From NCBI GenBank assembly GCA_963205275.1, contig CAUJIH010000038.1, forward strand, positions 1 to 34,058: DNA of 34,058 nucleotides. Reading direction: 5' to 3'. The notes beneath the pieces were generated by a model. It saw only the letters and a program-made list of their open reading frames with translations, searched no databases and was not told the origin of the DNA. The position numbers were made by a program, and so were the translations under genes. The DNA is from Verrucomicrobiota bacterium (lineage in GTDB: Bacteria > Verrucomicrobiota > Verrucomicrobiia > Verrucomicrobiales > DEV007). The first letter of the stretch is position 1; every line of letters begins with the position of its first letter. This document shows positions 9,395 to 18,226 of this stretch, in pieces.

Positions 9395-9846
9395 CGAGCC
9401 CCCTCGGTAAGCATCAGCCCGATGTCTGGGAATTCAGCGGTCGCCGTGAGGCGGACGCCACCACGAGGTGAGAAGCGCCCGGAGACGATCATACGACGAG
9501 GCGAGCACGCCCGGCAGAGATCATCGAGCAGACGATTCACGATGTCTTCGTTGAATGAGGGAAGATTCCGATAAGAAGCGAGATAGAACTTCAGAGACTT
9601 CGTCTCCAAACAGAGCTGATCTGGAATGTAACGAATCGTCAGATGCGCGGTATCGGGCTGCCCAGTGACGGGACAGACGGAGCTGAATTCAGGATAGTCA
9701 AGCTCGATCCAGTAGTTACGCTGGGCATTACGATTGGCAAAAACTTCTAGTTTAGCCTCTTCGGGGGACTGAGGGAGGCGGTTTTCGCTGTGACCTAAGA
9801 GGGTCAGGTCAGTGAGGGAAGAGGGTTGGGAGGCGTTTATTTTCAT
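9391..9846 (-). CDS. queF: NADPH-dependent 7-cyano-7-deazaguanine reductase, short type
   Basis: It reduces the nitrile of preQ0 to the amine of preQ1. The 151-residue length matches the single-domain (Bacillus-type) enzyme. Cys58 in SSVCPVTGQPD is the thioimide-forming nucleophile, and Asp65 is the conserved proton donor. LETKSLKFYLASYRN is the substrate and NADPH motif. The segment that is normally FHED reads FNED here, so Asn99 replaces the usual His next to Glu100. FSPRGGV near the C-terminus is normal. It is followed by queC with a four-base overlap and preceded, 49 bases away, by an OmpA-domain gene on the same strand. Confidence 0.95.
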   Translation of the reverse strand: MKINASQPSSLTDLTLLGHSENRLPQSPEEAKLEVFANRNAQRNYWIELDYPEFSSVCPVTGQPDTAHLTIRYIPDQLCLETKSLKFYLASYRNLPSFNEDIVNRLLDDLCRACSPRRMIVSGRFSPRGGVRLTATAEFPDIGLMLTEGAR

Positions 9847-9895
9847 TGAATATGGGGATCGAGCGCGAGGCGATATCGAACACGAAAGAGGGAGG

Positions 9896-10984
9896 TCACT
9901 CCGTTTTCTTCGCTGGCTCGTCCCTTTTCACGACGATCTCCACGCGTCGATTCAGAGCTTGGGCATCGGCATCGCCTCCGGTAGAGACGATGGGGCGCGT
10001 CTTTCCATAACCGACGACCTTGATTGTCTCGTCACTGACCCGTAGTCGATCCACCAGCCATCGGCGTACAGCATCGGCTCGTTTGATGCTGAGTTGCATG
10101 TTGAAGTCGTCCCCTCCGAAGCTGTCGGTATGTCCCTCGATGATAAAGGTGGCATCGGGATTCGTCTGGACGAGGAAAGCCAGCTTCATCATGCTCAGTT
10201 GAGCCTGTTCCTTCAGATCGGACTCGTTGTAGTCGAATAGAATATCTGTGGGAATGGCGATCTTCTCCTCTCCGACCGGGACCCCTCCGGTGCGCCCAAT
10301 CATATCGTCGAGACTGGAATAGCCTTTGATGAATTCACCTGCATCTTTGCCAAAAGCTTTCGCAGCAGCTTCTTTGAAAAAGCTGTCAGTATCTACTTCC
10401 CCCGCAGGATCTTTCGTGCTCCCCAACTCGAGCGTTGGCTGGGCCACGGAGACATTCGCGGAGGATTCCACTAGCTTGTTTCGTATGTCAGCGAGCTCTT
10501 TTGAAAGCATTTCTGAAGAAGCGATTTCCATCTGGTCCGCCGCCGATGACATCGAGGGGGCCGCTGCCTGCTGGGGAGTGCCACTAGCGAAGATCTGTGG
10601 CGCTTCGATTGGTGACATACGGATCGCATCCACCTTCGCCTTTTCCATCAGATCGAATTCATCGAGTGACTTATCGGTGAGATCCATGTCACTGAGCTTC
10701 TCGGGCTTAGCGGGGGTCGCATCCGGAATCGTAGGATCAGCGAGCAATTCCTCCAGAGCGGAACGATCAATGCTGACCTGCTTGTGTTTCGCAGGGCCTA
10801 CTTGTTCTACACTATCGAATCCGCCGATCTGGCGATGGATCATCCCCAGAGTGAAGTACAGAAGGATGTGGACGATAACGGAAATTATGATCGCCAGCAG
10901 GACCCACCATCCGAGATTGCGCGTCTCCACTTTGAAGACGGACTTGCTCGGCATTCCTGGATGCCAGTTGTATTCGGATCGCAT
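9896..10984 (-). CDS. Membrane-anchored OmpA-family peptidoglycan-binding protein
   Basis: The protein is 362 residues. After a short cytoplasmic N-terminus comes one transmembrane helix (about 26-48, WWVLLAIIISVIVHILLYF). There is no cleavage site, so it is probably an inner-membrane anchor. Residues 50-240 form a low-complexity, Ala/Ser/Asp-rich linker. The C-terminal OmpA-like domain starts near residue 248 (ILFDYNESDL). It contains IEGHTDSFGG, with the conserved Asp287, and LSIKRADAVRRWL with the peptidoglycan-contacting Arg. VGYGKTRP and NRRVEIVV end the domain. The role is probably envelope attachment; the partner is unknown. It probably heads a transcript with queF and queC. Confidence 0.88.
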   Translation of the reverse strand: MRSEYNWHPGMPSKSVFKVETRNLGWWVLLAIIISVIVHILLYFTLGMIHRQIGGFDSVEQVGPAKHKQVSIDRSALEELLADPTIPDATPAKPEKLSDMDLTDKSLDEFDLMEKAKVDAIRMSPIEAPQIFASGTPQQAAAPSMSSAADQMEIASSEMLSKELADIRNKLVESSANVSVAQPTLELGSTKDPAGEVDTDSFFKEAAAKAFGKDAGEFIKGYSSLDDMIGRTGGVPVGEEKIAIPTDILFDYNESDLKEQAQLSMMKLAFLVQTNPDATFIIEGHTDSFGGDDFNMQLSIKRADAVRRWLVDRLRVSDETIKVVGYGKTRPIVSTGGDADAQALNRRVEIVVKRDEPAKKTE

Positions 10985-11025
10985 TTTCTAAGGGATATCT
11001 GAGATACGATTATGAGAGTGGTGCC

Positions 11026-11041
11026 CTTTCGCAGGCGAAAG
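11026..11041. repeat. Perfect 16-base palindrome in the divergent region
   Basis: CTTTCGCAGGCGAAAG is a seven-base inverted repeat around AG. It lies 42-57 bases upstream of the OmpA-family start, just beyond a minus-strand CATAAT box. It could be an operator; no regulator is identified. Confidence 0.35.
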
Positions 11042-11205
11042 ATCGGTTAGTGTAATCTGTTTTTTTACTTCCGCAAAGCAGGCTTCTAAGAGTCAGAAAG
11101 GATTTGGGGAGAAACTTTTCACATCGCGATGGAGCGAGATAATCTGAACTCGCGCTTCTCCGATTGAGGAAAAGTAGGAATTGGTGTAGGTATTTCGCTG
11201 CCCTC

Positions 11206-11931
11206 ATGAAACTGCTTTCTCTTTTTCTCACGGCTCTCGCGCTCTCGCCCTTTCAGATCCTCAGTGCGGATACGATCTATTACGATGGCCAGAGTGACAG
11301 GGTCGCCTTGACCCTAGAGGGAGGTGATGTTTATGGGAGTTGGATGCGTCAGCTTGGCGAAGGAAATCCATGGATCCAGGGTTATTTGAGTGGAAAAGTC
11401 AGCGCAGAAAGGGCGAAAGGGACGGTAGAATGGACTTCCGAGGGAGCAGAGGGATCGGAGCAGTTTCTGTTCAAACTCGAAGGGGAAACGTTGCTCATTG
11501 GCGAAGGGCGGGTCGTCTTCGGTGAAGGTGGAGAGAGAAAATTTGCCAACCCCGAAGCAATTACTTTTACACGAACTCTGACTCGAGTGAGAACGGTTAA
11601 TCCGAAGCCTGGAACAGAGGAGCGCAAGGCGATCATGGACTCGATGCGTGGGCCTGTTTCCGCCTATGCAGGAGGGCGGGTGCAGTTTACAGGAGAAGTC
11701 AGAATCGCAGGTAACTGGGCGAAATTCAGCGGGGGTGCGGCACGCGTGGATGGGAAAAAGCCGAGCAATCCGGATGTTGCGTTCGATATGGATCTGGACT
11801 TTTTCGCTTTGCTAAAAAAAAATCCGCAGGCGGGCTGGCAGACGCTGCACTGGGGATTCGCTGGCGATATCGGTGCGATGGAGGAAGCATCAAAAAAATT
11901 CCCGGAGGCTCCCTGGGTTCTGCTTCACTGA
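11206..11931 (+). CDS. Secreted protein of unknown function
   Basis: From the ATG at 11206 the protein is 241 residues with a clear signal peptide (MKLLSLFLTALALS, cleavage probably after ILSA). A TTG start 42 bases upstream would bury this signal, so I prefer the ATG. The first part is beta-rich (TIYYDGQSDRVALTLEGGD). The last 110 residues resemble a small extracytoplasmic domain seen in many bacterial proteins: an RKAIMDSMRGPV helix, VRIAGNWAKFSG, a DGK turn, FFALLKK, and a final GDIGAMEEASKKFPEAPW segment. I know no function for that domain. It precedes an AEC-family permease by 36 bases and may be cotranscribed with it. Confidence 0.8.
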   Translation: MKLLSLFLTALALSPFQILSADTIYYDGQSDRVALTLEGGDVYGSWMRQLGEGNPWIQGYLSGKVSAERAKGTVEWTSEGAEGSEQFLFKLEGETLLIGEGRVVFGEGGERKFANPEAITFTRTLTRVRTVNPKPGTEERKAIMDSMRGPVSAYAGGRVQFTGEVRIAGNWAKFSGGAARVDGKKPSNPDVAFDMDLDFFALLKKNPQAGWQTLHWGFAGDIGAMEEASKKFPEAPWVLLH

Positions 11932-11967
11932 GATCGTCCTGCCGAGTCCGTAGCAGAGATTGGATTT

Positions 11968-12918
11968 ATGGTTTCCTTCGCAGCGATTCTATCGGCACTC
12001 CTGCCCGTGTTTCTCGTGATCGCCACCGGTGCTGTGTTCCACCGTCGCGGCTGGCTGAACGAAGAGACGGAGACGGGCATGATGAAGCTGGGCATCAATC
12101 TCCTGGCTCCTTGCCTAATTCTGACGCTGGTGCCTGGGAATCCGGCACTGGAGAGGATGTCTACCGCAGCCTGGACAATAGGGATCGGCTTTGTCGCAAT
12201 TCTCTGCGGATTTGCTATGGCCTGGGGGTTGGGGAGGTTGTTTCGACTGAGGTATGGAGAGGGGCTTCGTACGTTCGCAATTAGCAGTGGAATTCAGAAT
12301 TATGGATTCTTCGCCCTACCCATCCTGATCGATCTGTTTCCTGGGAACTCGGGGCCATCCGGTTTGTGCTTCGTCCTCGGGATCGGGATTGACTTGGCGA
12401 TCTGGACCGTAGGAGTCGCGATTCTCACCGGTAAAGCAGGATTGCGTGCGCTGTTGAATGCACCTTTTATTACGGTGATCTGCGCTCTGGTTCTCAATTA
12501 CACGGGGGTGCATCATCTAATTCCAGGCATACTGAGTGCCACCGTCGACATGCTAGGACGATGCGCAGTACCGATGGCGTTATTTATGATCGGATCCACC
12601 ATTGGACGGCTCTTTCGAGAGGGGATCACTGAGGAGATCGTGCGGGTCGGCGCAGCCAGCATCCTCACACGCTTCGGATTTCATGCGGCGATGCTGTTGA
12701 TGATCGCGCTATTTATCCCTCTCCCCTTGTCGTTGGATCTTCGGCGTCTCCTGATCGTGCAGGCAGCAATGCCGAGCGCGGTTTTTCCTATCGTGCTGGC
12801 CAGACTTTACGGGGGGCAACCCCGGGTAGCGACGCAGGTGGTGCTAGTTACTTCGCTGGCTAGTTTTCTTTTTACCCCATTGATTATCGCATGGGGACTT
12901 GAAAAGCTGAGTCCTTGA
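11968..12918 (+). CDS. AEC-family (auxin efflux carrier type) permease
   Basis: The protein is 316 residues and almost entirely hydrophobic, with about ten transmembrane helices split into two five-helix halves, as in the AEC transporters. The first helix (ILSALLPVFLVIATGAVFHRRG) and KLGINLLAPCLIL are typical. ISSGIQNYGFFALPI in helix four carries the family's N-Y/G motif, and VQAAMPSAVFPIVLA in the second half is equally characteristic. Family members export small organic acids or related anions; the substrate cannot be read from the sequence. It lies downstream of a secreted protein and upstream of a tRNA gene on the same strand. Confidence 0.9.
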   Translation: MVSFAAILSALLPVFLVIATGAVFHRRGWLNEETETGMMKLGINLLAPCLILTLVPGNPALERMSTAAWTIGIGFVAILCGFAMAWGLGRLFRLRYGEGLRTFAISSGIQNYGFFALPILIDLFPGNSGPSGLCFVLGIGIDLAIWTVGVAILTGKAGLRALLNAPFITVICALVLNYTGVHHLIPGILSATVDMLGRCAVPMALFMIGSTIGRLFREGITEEIVRVGAASILTRFGFHAAMLLMIALFIPLPLSLDLRRLLIVQAAMPSAVFPIVLARLYGGQPRVATQVVLVTSLASFLFTPLIIAWGLEKLSP

Positions 12919-13019
12919 GCGACACACCAAGCGCCGCTCCCGTGGGACTTGGATACGAATTTACAAGCTTCACTTGACAATTCGCAGGAAAAAAGTTCCT
13001 TACAAGCCCTTTTCGTGAC

Positions 13020-13091
<72 letters not shown>

Positions 13092-13187
13092 CCGCTCTAG
13101 GCCTTGATGAAGCACTTTCTCAGGACTGAAAGTGTCGGATACGATGCCGAAAATCGAAAAGAAAGAAAAATTTGATTTAAAAAAACG

Positions 13188-13215
13188 TTGCGGCAAGAGA
13201 TTGTCCGCATATATT
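13188..13215 (+). promoter_or_regulatory. Candidate promoter of the rpsL operon
   Basis: TTGCGG at 13188-13193 and TATATT at 13210-13215 are 16 bases apart. The -10 matches five of six consensus bases and the -35 three. Transcription would start near 13222, exactly at the base of the first leader hairpin, giving a leader of about 120 bases. Confidence 0.45.
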
Positions 13216-13220
13216 CCCGC

Positions 13221-13303
13221 CCCCCACCTGCCTTCGGCATTCGAAAAGTGGGGGAATTTAATTCTCCTAGACTCAAATCGAACACCCATTTGGGCGCAGG
13301 AGA
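13221..13303 (+). promoter_or_regulatory. Structured rpsL leader with two hairpins
   Basis: Hairpin 1 pairs CCCCCAC (13221-13227) with GTGGGGG (13248-13254) and contains a nested TGCC-TTC-GGCA. Hairpin 2 pairs TCTCCT (13263-13268) with AGGAGA (13298-13303), with inner CAAAT/ATTTG (13274-13278, 13288-13292). The 3' arm of hairpin 2 is a strong Shine-Dalgarno sequence, so folding would hide it. That sequence lies 40 bases before the rpsL ATG, too far to serve rpsL directly. A leader that controls ribosomal-protein synthesis is plausible, but it does not match any known one that I recognise. Confidence 0.5.
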
Positions 13304-13308
13304 TTCGA

Positions 13309-13395
13309 ATGAATGCCAAAAATTTTTATTTACCGGAAACACCATGCCCACGATTAACCAGCTCGTACGAAAGGGGAGACAGGACAAAACTGTAA
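13309..13395 (+). CDS. Putative 28-codon leader ORF overlapping the rpsL start
   Basis: An ATG lies five bases after AGGAGA (13298-13303), one of the best Shine-Dalgarno sequences in the window. It opens a 28-residue frame that runs through the rpsL ATG in another frame (begins [12 protein letters not shown]). A second ATG at 13313, nine bases from the same motif, opens a 14-residue frame ([14 protein letters not shown]) that ends at 13357, just inside rpsL. Either could be translated and couple or restrict rpsL initiation. There is no homology support; this call rests only on motif position. Confidence 0.3.
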   Translation: MNAKNFYLPETPCPRLTSSYERGDRTKL

Positions 13396-13718
13396 AGTCT
13401 AAATCTCCTGCGCTCGACGATTGTCCACAGCGCCGTGGGGTTTGCTTGCAGGTTTATACCCGTACTCCGAAGAAGCCGAACTCGGCACTCCGGAAGGTTG
13501 CGAAGGTTCGTCTAACGAATGGAGAGGAAGTGATTGCCTACATTGGTGGGGAAGGGCACAATTTGCAGGAGCACTCGATCGTGCTGGTGCGTGGTGGACG
13601 GGTAAAGGACTTGCCGGGTGTGCGTTACCACATCGTTCGAGGTGCTCTCGATACATTGGGAGTTGCCAAGCGTAAGCAGGCCCGGTCGAAGTATGGCGCG
13701 AAGCGTCCGAAGGGGTGA
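13344..13718 (+). CDS. rpsL: Ribosomal protein S12
   Basis: This small-subunit decoding-centre protein is 124 residues from the ATG at 13344 ([11 protein letters not shown]), the standard start and length. The frame stays open upstream, but no family protein extends there. [14 protein letters not shown] and [16 protein letters not shown] are the two decoding-centre loops. The lysines whose mutation gives streptomycin resistance are the usual ones. The C-terminus [11 protein letters not shown] is normal. It is the first gene of a very long ribosomal-protein series. Only a weak GGA precedes the start. A terminator-like hairpin begins on the last base of its stop codon. Confidence 0.98.
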   Translation: MPTINQLVRKGRQDKTVKSKSPALDDCPQRRGVCLQVYTRTPKKPNSALRKVAKVRLTNGEEVIAYIGGEGHNLQEHSIVLVRGGRVKDLPGVRYHIVRGALDTLGVAKRKQARSKYGAKRPKG

Positions 13719-13742
13719 AAATCAGATCCTGATCTGATTTTT
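13718..13742 (+). terminator. Attenuator-like hairpin between rpsL and rpsG
   Basis: AAAATCAGATC (13718-13728) and GATCTGATTTT (13731-13741) form a perfect inverted repeat, and the 3' side ends in TTTTT. It starts on the last base of the rpsL stop codon. Being AT-rich and directly behind translating ribosomes, it would at most terminate partially. Confidence 0.6.
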
Positions 13743-13786
13743 GCTCCGGTGATACGAATGTTGCAGATTTTAATCCGAATAATCCT

Positions 13787-14260
13787 ATGTCCCGAAGAAA
13801 ACGAGTCTACGAAAAGCCTGTCCGTTTGGATGCGCGTTATGACAGTTCACTGGTCTCGAAGCTGATTTCGAAAGTGATGCGGAAGGGTAAGCGTTCGCTC
13901 GCTGAGCGCATCGTCTATGCCGCTATTGATCGAGCGAATGAAGGCGGGGATTCCGTCGATCCGGTGGAAATCCTGAATCGAGCGATTGAAAATGCCAAGC
14001 CACGGGTTGAGGTGAAGAGTCGGCGTGTCGGTGGCGCGACTTATCAGGTGCCGTTGGAGGTGGCTGTAGATCGCCAAGAGGCCTTGGCTATGCGCTGGCT
14101 GGTAAATGCTGCGCGCAACCGTCGGGGGACTCCAATGCATGTGGCGTTGGCGAATGAGCTGCGAGACGCGAGCTCAAATCAGGGCGTGGTCGTGCGCAAG
14201 CGCGACGAAACGCACAAGATGGCGCAGGCTAATCGTGCATTTGCTCACTTCCGCTGGTAA
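13787..14260 (+). CDS. rpsG: Ribosomal protein S7
   Basis: This primary assembly protein of the 30S head binds 16S rRNA. The protein is 157 residues, the usual length. Visible family features are MSRRKRVYEKPVRLD, the KLISKVMRKGKRSLAERIVY helix, the beta-hairpin KPRVEVKSRRVGGATYQVP, and RWLVNAARNR. The C-terminus KMAQANRAFAHFRW is characteristic. It lies between rpsL and fusA. The preceding bases (AATCCGAATAATCCT) contain no Shine-Dalgarno motif. In E. coli S7 represses this operon by binding between rpsL and rpsG; the hairpin there could play a similar part, which is untested. Confidence 0.98.
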   Translation: MSRRKRVYEKPVRLDARYDSSLVSKLISKVMRKGKRSLAERIVYAAIDRANEGGDSVDPVEILNRAIENAKPRVEVKSRRVGGATYQVPLEVAVDRQEALAMRWLVNAARNRRGTPMHVALANELRDASSNQGVVVRKRDETHKMAQANRAFAHFRW

Positions 14261-14265
14261 TCGAA

Positions 14266-16443
14266 GTGTCCGCTGTTATACAGTCTTCGCCCAAAGCGAT
14301 GAGTTCTGGTCGCAATGCGTCTGATCGCGAGTTCCGCTTGGAGAACTTGCGAAACATTGGCATCGCTGCTCACATTGATGCGGGCAAAACGACGTTGACC
14401 GAGAGACTGTTGTTCTACACTGGTGCTATCTACAAGATCGGTGAAGTGCATGATGGCCAAGCGACAACCGATTGGATGGAGCAGGAGCGTGCTCGTGGGA
14501 TTACGATCACGTCGGCTGCAGTGACTTGCGAGTGGGTTCAGTCTGAAGAGCCGGGGGTGTATAAATCGGCTACGGGAGAGAAGATGCGGATAAACGTGAT
14601 CGATACTCCCGGTCACGTCGACTTTACTGCTGAAGTGGAGCGGTCGCTTCGTGTCCTCGATGGTGCGGTAATGGTTTTTTGCGGGGTGGCAGGAGTTCAA
14701 CCCCAGTCAGAAGCTGTTTGGAGACAGGCTGATAAATATCATGTGCCACGCATCGTGTTTGTAAACAAGATGGATCGCACCGGTGCAGACTATGATGCGG
14801 TCGTGGGGGATATTCGTGCCAAATTGGGGGCGAATGTTTTGCCTGTTTTTTTGCCCATCGGTTCCGGTGATAATCTTTCCGGTCAGATTGATGTGATTAA
14901 CCTGAAAGCAGTTGTCTACTCTGACGATAGTGCGTTAGGGTCCGTCTATGATGTGACGGAGTTAACGGATGATCAGCTGGAGTTGGCGCTTAAGGCGAGG
15001 GCGGGGTTGATCGAGTCGCTGGTAGATCTGGATGATGAGTTGGCCGCTTTGTATCTGGCTGAGGCGGATATTTTGCCCTCGCACCTGAAGGCGGCTATTC
15101 GCCGTGCGACAATTGCAAACTCTGCAGTCCCAGTAGTTGGTGGGTCGGCGTTTAAAAATAAAGGGGTTCAGTATTTGCTGGATTCTATTATCGACTATCT
15201 TCCTAGTCCGGTAGATATTCCCCCGGCTCAGGGAACGAGGCGTGAAGATGATGGAACTGTGGTCGAGGCGGCGGCGGATGACAGAGAGGGATTTTGTGCA
15301 CTCGCGTTCAAGCTTTGGTCTGATAAATACGTCGGAAAACTTGTTTTTATTCGCGTATACTCCGGCTCGATTTCGAAGGGGGATAAAATCTTTAATTCTC
15401 GGACGAATCGTGCCGAACGGATCGGGCGGCTGATTCGGATTCAGTCTGACGATCATTCCGATATTGAGGTCTGTCATGCGGGCGATATTGCTGCGATCGT
15501 AGGGATGAAGTTCGTTCGCACCGGAGATACTCTCCATGCGGAAGATTTTGATATCATGCTCGAGCCTCCGGGATTTCCGGAGCCTGTCATTTCGATGGCG
15601 ATAGAGCCGAGAAGCACCGCAGACTCGGATAAGCTGGGAGAAGCTCTTAAGCGTCTATCAGAGGAGGATCCGACCTTGGTGGTTTCGACAAATGAAGATA
15701 CTGGCCAGACGTTGCTTGCGGGCATGGGTGAGCTTCACTTAGAGATTATTCAGTCGCGAATTCTTTCAGAGTACGGTGTTAAAATTAGCGCTGGTAAGCC
15801 GCAAATCGCATACCGCGAGAGTATTAACGGAACCGCGACGGGTGAGCATAAGTTAATTAAGCAAACCGGTGGGAAGGGGCAGTATGCCCATGTGATCGTT
15901 CGAGTCTCTCCGAAGCGTAGAGGTGAAGGTTTTAGTTTTGTTAATTGTGTGACAAGCGGGGAGATTCCTAAGGAATTTCACGGAGCCTGTGAAAAGGGAA
16001 TTCGTGACTCGCTTACGAATGGAGTGCTGCTCAGCTATCCTGTTGTGGATCTAGAAGTGGAGCTGCTTGGTGGATCGAGTCACGATGTAGATTCCAATGA
16101 GCAAGCATTTACAATTGCCTCTATTCTGGCGATGCGTGAGGCGATGCAGGCTGCTGCACCCTTGCTTCTAGAGCCGATGATGAAGGTGGCGGTGGATGTA
16201 CCTGACGAAGCGCAAGGAGATATCATCGGAGATCTGAATCGTCGTCGCGGGCAGATTGTCGAAGTTGATTCTTCGAACGGATTGAGCCACATTCACGCAG
16301 AGGTCCCATTGGCGGAAATGTTTGGGTATGCTACAGACATGAGGAGCCTCTCCAAAGGACGAGCAACATTTTCGATGGAGCCACACAGCTTCGAAGAGGT
16401 CCCAAGTGGGATTTTGAATCGTATGTTGTCGCAGTATATTTAA
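14266..16443 (+). CDS. fusA: Translation elongation factor G
   Basis: This GTPase drives ribosomal translocation. AHIDAGKTT is the P-loop, DTPGHVDF is G3, NKMD is G4 and SAFKNKG is G5. RGITITSAA is switch I. Domains II to V follow, including the domain IV start [22 protein letters not shown], and a C-terminal [21 protein letters not shown]. The length is 725 residues from GTG 14266 or 714 from ATG 14299; neither start has a Shine-Dalgarno motif, so the start is uncertain. It is a full-length canonical EF-G located as in the str operon. No tuf gene follows; rpsJ comes next instead. Confidence 0.97.
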   Translation: MSAVIQSSPKAMSSGRNASDREFRLENLRNIGIAAHIDAGKTTLTERLLFYTGAIYKIGEVHDGQATTDWMEQERARGITITSAAVTCEWVQSEEPGVYKSATGEKMRINVIDTPGHVDFTAEVERSLRVLDGAVMVFCGVAGVQPQSEAVWRQADKYHVPRIVFVNKMDRTGADYDAVVGDIRAKLGANVLPVFLPIGSGDNLSGQIDVINLKAVVYSDDSALGSVYDVTELTDDQLELALKARAGLIESLVDLDDELAALYLAEADILPSHLKAAIRRATIANSAVPVVGGSAFKNKGVQYLLDSIIDYLPSPVDIPPAQGTRREDDGTVVEAAADDREGFCALAFKLWSDKYVGKLVFIRVYSGSISKGDKIFNSRTNRAERIGRLIRIQSDDHSDIEVCHAGDIAAIVGMKFVRTGDTLHAEDFDIMLEPPGFPEPVISMAIEPRSTADSDKLGEALKRLSEEDPTLVVSTNEDTGQTLLAGMGELHLEIIQSRILSEYGVKISAGKPQIAYRESINGTATGEHKLIKQTGGKGQYAHVIVRVSPKRRGEGFSFVNCVTSGEIPKEFHGACEKGIRDSLTNGVLLSYPVVDLEVELLGGSSHDVDSNEQAFTIASILAMREAMQAAAPLLLEPMMKVAVDVPDEAQGDIIGDLNRRRGQIVEVDSSNGLSHIHAEVPLAEMFGYATDMRSLSKGRATFSMEPHSFEEVPSGILNRMLSQYI

Positions 16444-16483
16444 CTCACCTCTTCATTTTTCGAATTTCAACGGACTAACTATA

Positions 16484-16810
16484 ATGAAAGCAACTATGCA
16501 AAAAGGCGCGATACGGATTCGCCTCCGATCATACGACTCCGGCTTGCTTGACAAGGCGGTGCAGGATATCGTGGATACCGCGAAAAGAACGGCTGCGCCG
16601 GTGCGTGGGCCGATCCCGTTGCCGACACGAATTGAAAAATTCAGTGTGAACCGTTCTCCTCACGTAAACAAAAAGTCTGCGGAACAGTTTGAAATTCGGA
16701 CGCATAAGAGGTTGCTGGAGATCATTATTGCCGACGGAGACACGATGACAACCGACGAGCTTCGGAAATTGAATCTCCCCGCTGGAGTTGACATCACGAT
16801 CAAGATCTGA
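16484..16810 (+). CDS. rpsJ: Ribosomal protein S10
   Basis: The protein is 108 residues, close to the usual 100-105. [27 protein letters not shown] in shorter pieces, [29 protein letters not shown] and HKRLLEII are all family signatures. An in-frame ATG four codons downstream is an alternative start. It opens the S10 part of the cluster directly behind fusA, with 40 bases between and no Shine-Dalgarno motif (CGGACTAACTATA before the ATG). Besides its place in the 30S head, S10 acts in antitermination as NusE. Confidence 0.98.
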   Translation: MKATMQKGAIRIRLRSYDSGLLDKAVQDIVDTAKRTAAPVRGPIPLPTRIEKFSVNRSPHVNKKSAEQFEIRTHKRLLEIIIADGDTMTTDELRKLNLPAGVDITIKI

Positions 16811-16870
16811 CGGATAATCATCAGCGTAAGCAAAGTAAGTGAAAAGAATTTAACGCCAAAGCGACTGCAA

Positions 16871-17536
16871 ATGAGCATCGGACTAATTGGAAAAAAAGTG
16901 GGCATGACCCGTATTTACGACGATCTAGGAAACGCAATTCCTGTGACTGTGATCGACGTGCGCGACAATGTGTTTCTTCAACGCAAGACTGTTGAGAAGG
17001 ACGGGTATAGCGCGGTGCAGGTTGGTTATGATGATCAGAAAACGTCTCGAATAAATAAAGCGGAGGCCGGCCACTTCAAATCGAACGACGTATCTCCTAA
17101 GCGTCGCGTTCAGGAGTTTCGACTCTCCTCGGATTCTGAGCTTCCCGAGGGGGACCATCCGGGACTTGATGTTTTCGTTGAGGGACAATGGGTCGATGTG
17201 ATCGGAACGAGTAAGGGTAAAGGGTTTCAGGGTGCTATGCGCCGACACAACTTCGCCGGGCAACCGCAAACGCACGGACACATGATGCATCGGCGAACAG
17301 GTGCAGTGGCTGCTGGATCAACTCCCGCTCGCATTTGGAAAGGAAAGAGAATGCCTGGTCATCAGGGGTGCGATTCGATCACTGTGCAGAATCTCAAGAT
17401 CGTTAAAAAGCGATCCGAGGATGGTGTGATCTTGGTGAGTGGAGCTGTTCCAGGATCAAAGGGAAGCTACGTTGTGATCCGGCCTGCGGTAAAGAAGCCT
17501 GCGCCAGCGATTGAGGAAGCGTCGGGCGAGAATTGA
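16871..17536 (+). CDS. rplC: Ribosomal protein L3
   Basis: This early 50S assembly protein reaches the peptidyl transferase centre. The protein is 221 residues. It starts MSIGLIGKKVGMTRIYDD. The central loop GTSKGKGFQGAMRRHNFAGQ and the HRRTGAVAAGSTPARIWKGK tract are conserved; the PTC tip is in the PARIWKGKRMPGHQG segment. IVKKRSEDGVILVSGAVPG closes the core. A short acidic tail (EEASGEN) extends beyond the usual end. It follows rpsJ by 60 bases. Confidence 0.98.
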   Translation: MSIGLIGKKVGMTRIYDDLGNAIPVTVIDVRDNVFLQRKTVEKDGYSAVQVGYDDQKTSRINKAEAGHFKSNDVSPKRRVQEFRLSSDSELPEGDHPGLDVFVEGQWVDVIGTSKGKGFQGAMRRHNFAGQPQTHGHMMHRRTGAVAAGSTPARIWKGKRMPGHQGCDSITVQNLKIVKKRSEDGVILVSGAVPGSKGSYVVIRPAVKKPAPAIEEASGEN

Positions 17537-17574
17537 AAGTCCCGGTTTAAAGATTGATTGAAAGAAGACTGAAA

Positions 17575-18207
17575 ATGGCAGCGAATATTCTGAACTCCAG
17601 TGCGGCAAAGAAAGCAGGGATTTCCCTAGTGGAGGATGCCGACCACGGTGTGTATGCCGTGCACGAAGTCGTCGTGGCGATGCAGGCAAATCGTCGCACC
17701 GGCAGCGCAAACACCAAAACTCGTAGCGAAGTCTCCGGGACAGGAAAGAAGCCGTTCCGGCAAAAAGGTACTGGACGGGCTCGTCAGGGTGGAAATAATC
17801 CTCCGCATCACCCTGGTGGTGGAGTCGCTTTCGGTCCGAGACCCCGCAGTTACGCCAAAAAGGTAAATCGAACGACTCGGCGCCTTGCCTTCTCGAAGGC
17901 GCTCACTGCGCGAATTGAAGAGGGATCCGTGGTTACGGTTCCGGCGCTCGAGATCACCGATGGTAAAACGCGCTCTTTCGTGCAACAACTCCTCGAAGTT
18001 GCTGGCGAAGCTCGAAGAGTTCTCGTAGTGGCTACTGGCTTTACTGAGGAAACCAAGCGGGCGGCGCGGAACTATCAGGCAGCGCTACTCATGTCAGCAG
18101 ATGAAGTGAACACAGAACAGCTTCTGCATTATAATAAGATCGTGATCCTCGACGATGCGTTGCCGACTCTTGCGGCTCGGACGACGTCGAGTCGTGCAAG
18201 TAAGTGA
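17575..18207 (+). CDS. rplD: Ribosomal protein L4
   Basis: This 50S protein lines the exit tunnel. I place the start at the ATG at 17575 (MAANILNSSA), giving 210 residues; a start at 17554 would add seven residues not expected in the family. QANRRTGSANTKTRSEVSG and PFRQKGTGRARQGGNNPP are the tunnel loop. GPRPRSYAKKVNRTTRRLAF follows it. A weak purine run (GAAAGAAG) precedes the start. In E. coli L4 represses the S10 operon; no comparable leader is evident here because fusA runs straight into rpsJ. Confidence 0.97.
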   Translation: MAANILNSSAAKKAGISLVEDADHGVYAVHEVVVAMQANRRTGSANTKTRSEVSGTGKKPFRQKGTGRARQGGNNPPHHPGGGVAFGPRPRSYAKKVNRTTRRLAFSKALTARIEEGSVVTVPALEITDGKTRSFVQQLLEVAGEARRVLVVATGFTEETKRAARNYQAALLMSADEVNTEQLLHYNKIVILDDALPTLAARTTSSRASK

Positions 18208-18226
18208 GAAAAGAGTCTAGTTTTTT

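Noticed and set aside
12974..13006. TTGACA upstream of the tRNA as a promoter
   Set aside because: The -35 is perfect, but the only -10-like boxes (TTACAA, TACAAG) are 20-21 bases away, so I did not call it. The tRNA may still use it.
13188..13343. In-frame N-terminal extension of rpsL
   Set aside because: S12 proteins start at MPTINQ. The upstream codons cover the leader hairpins and contain no conserved sequence.
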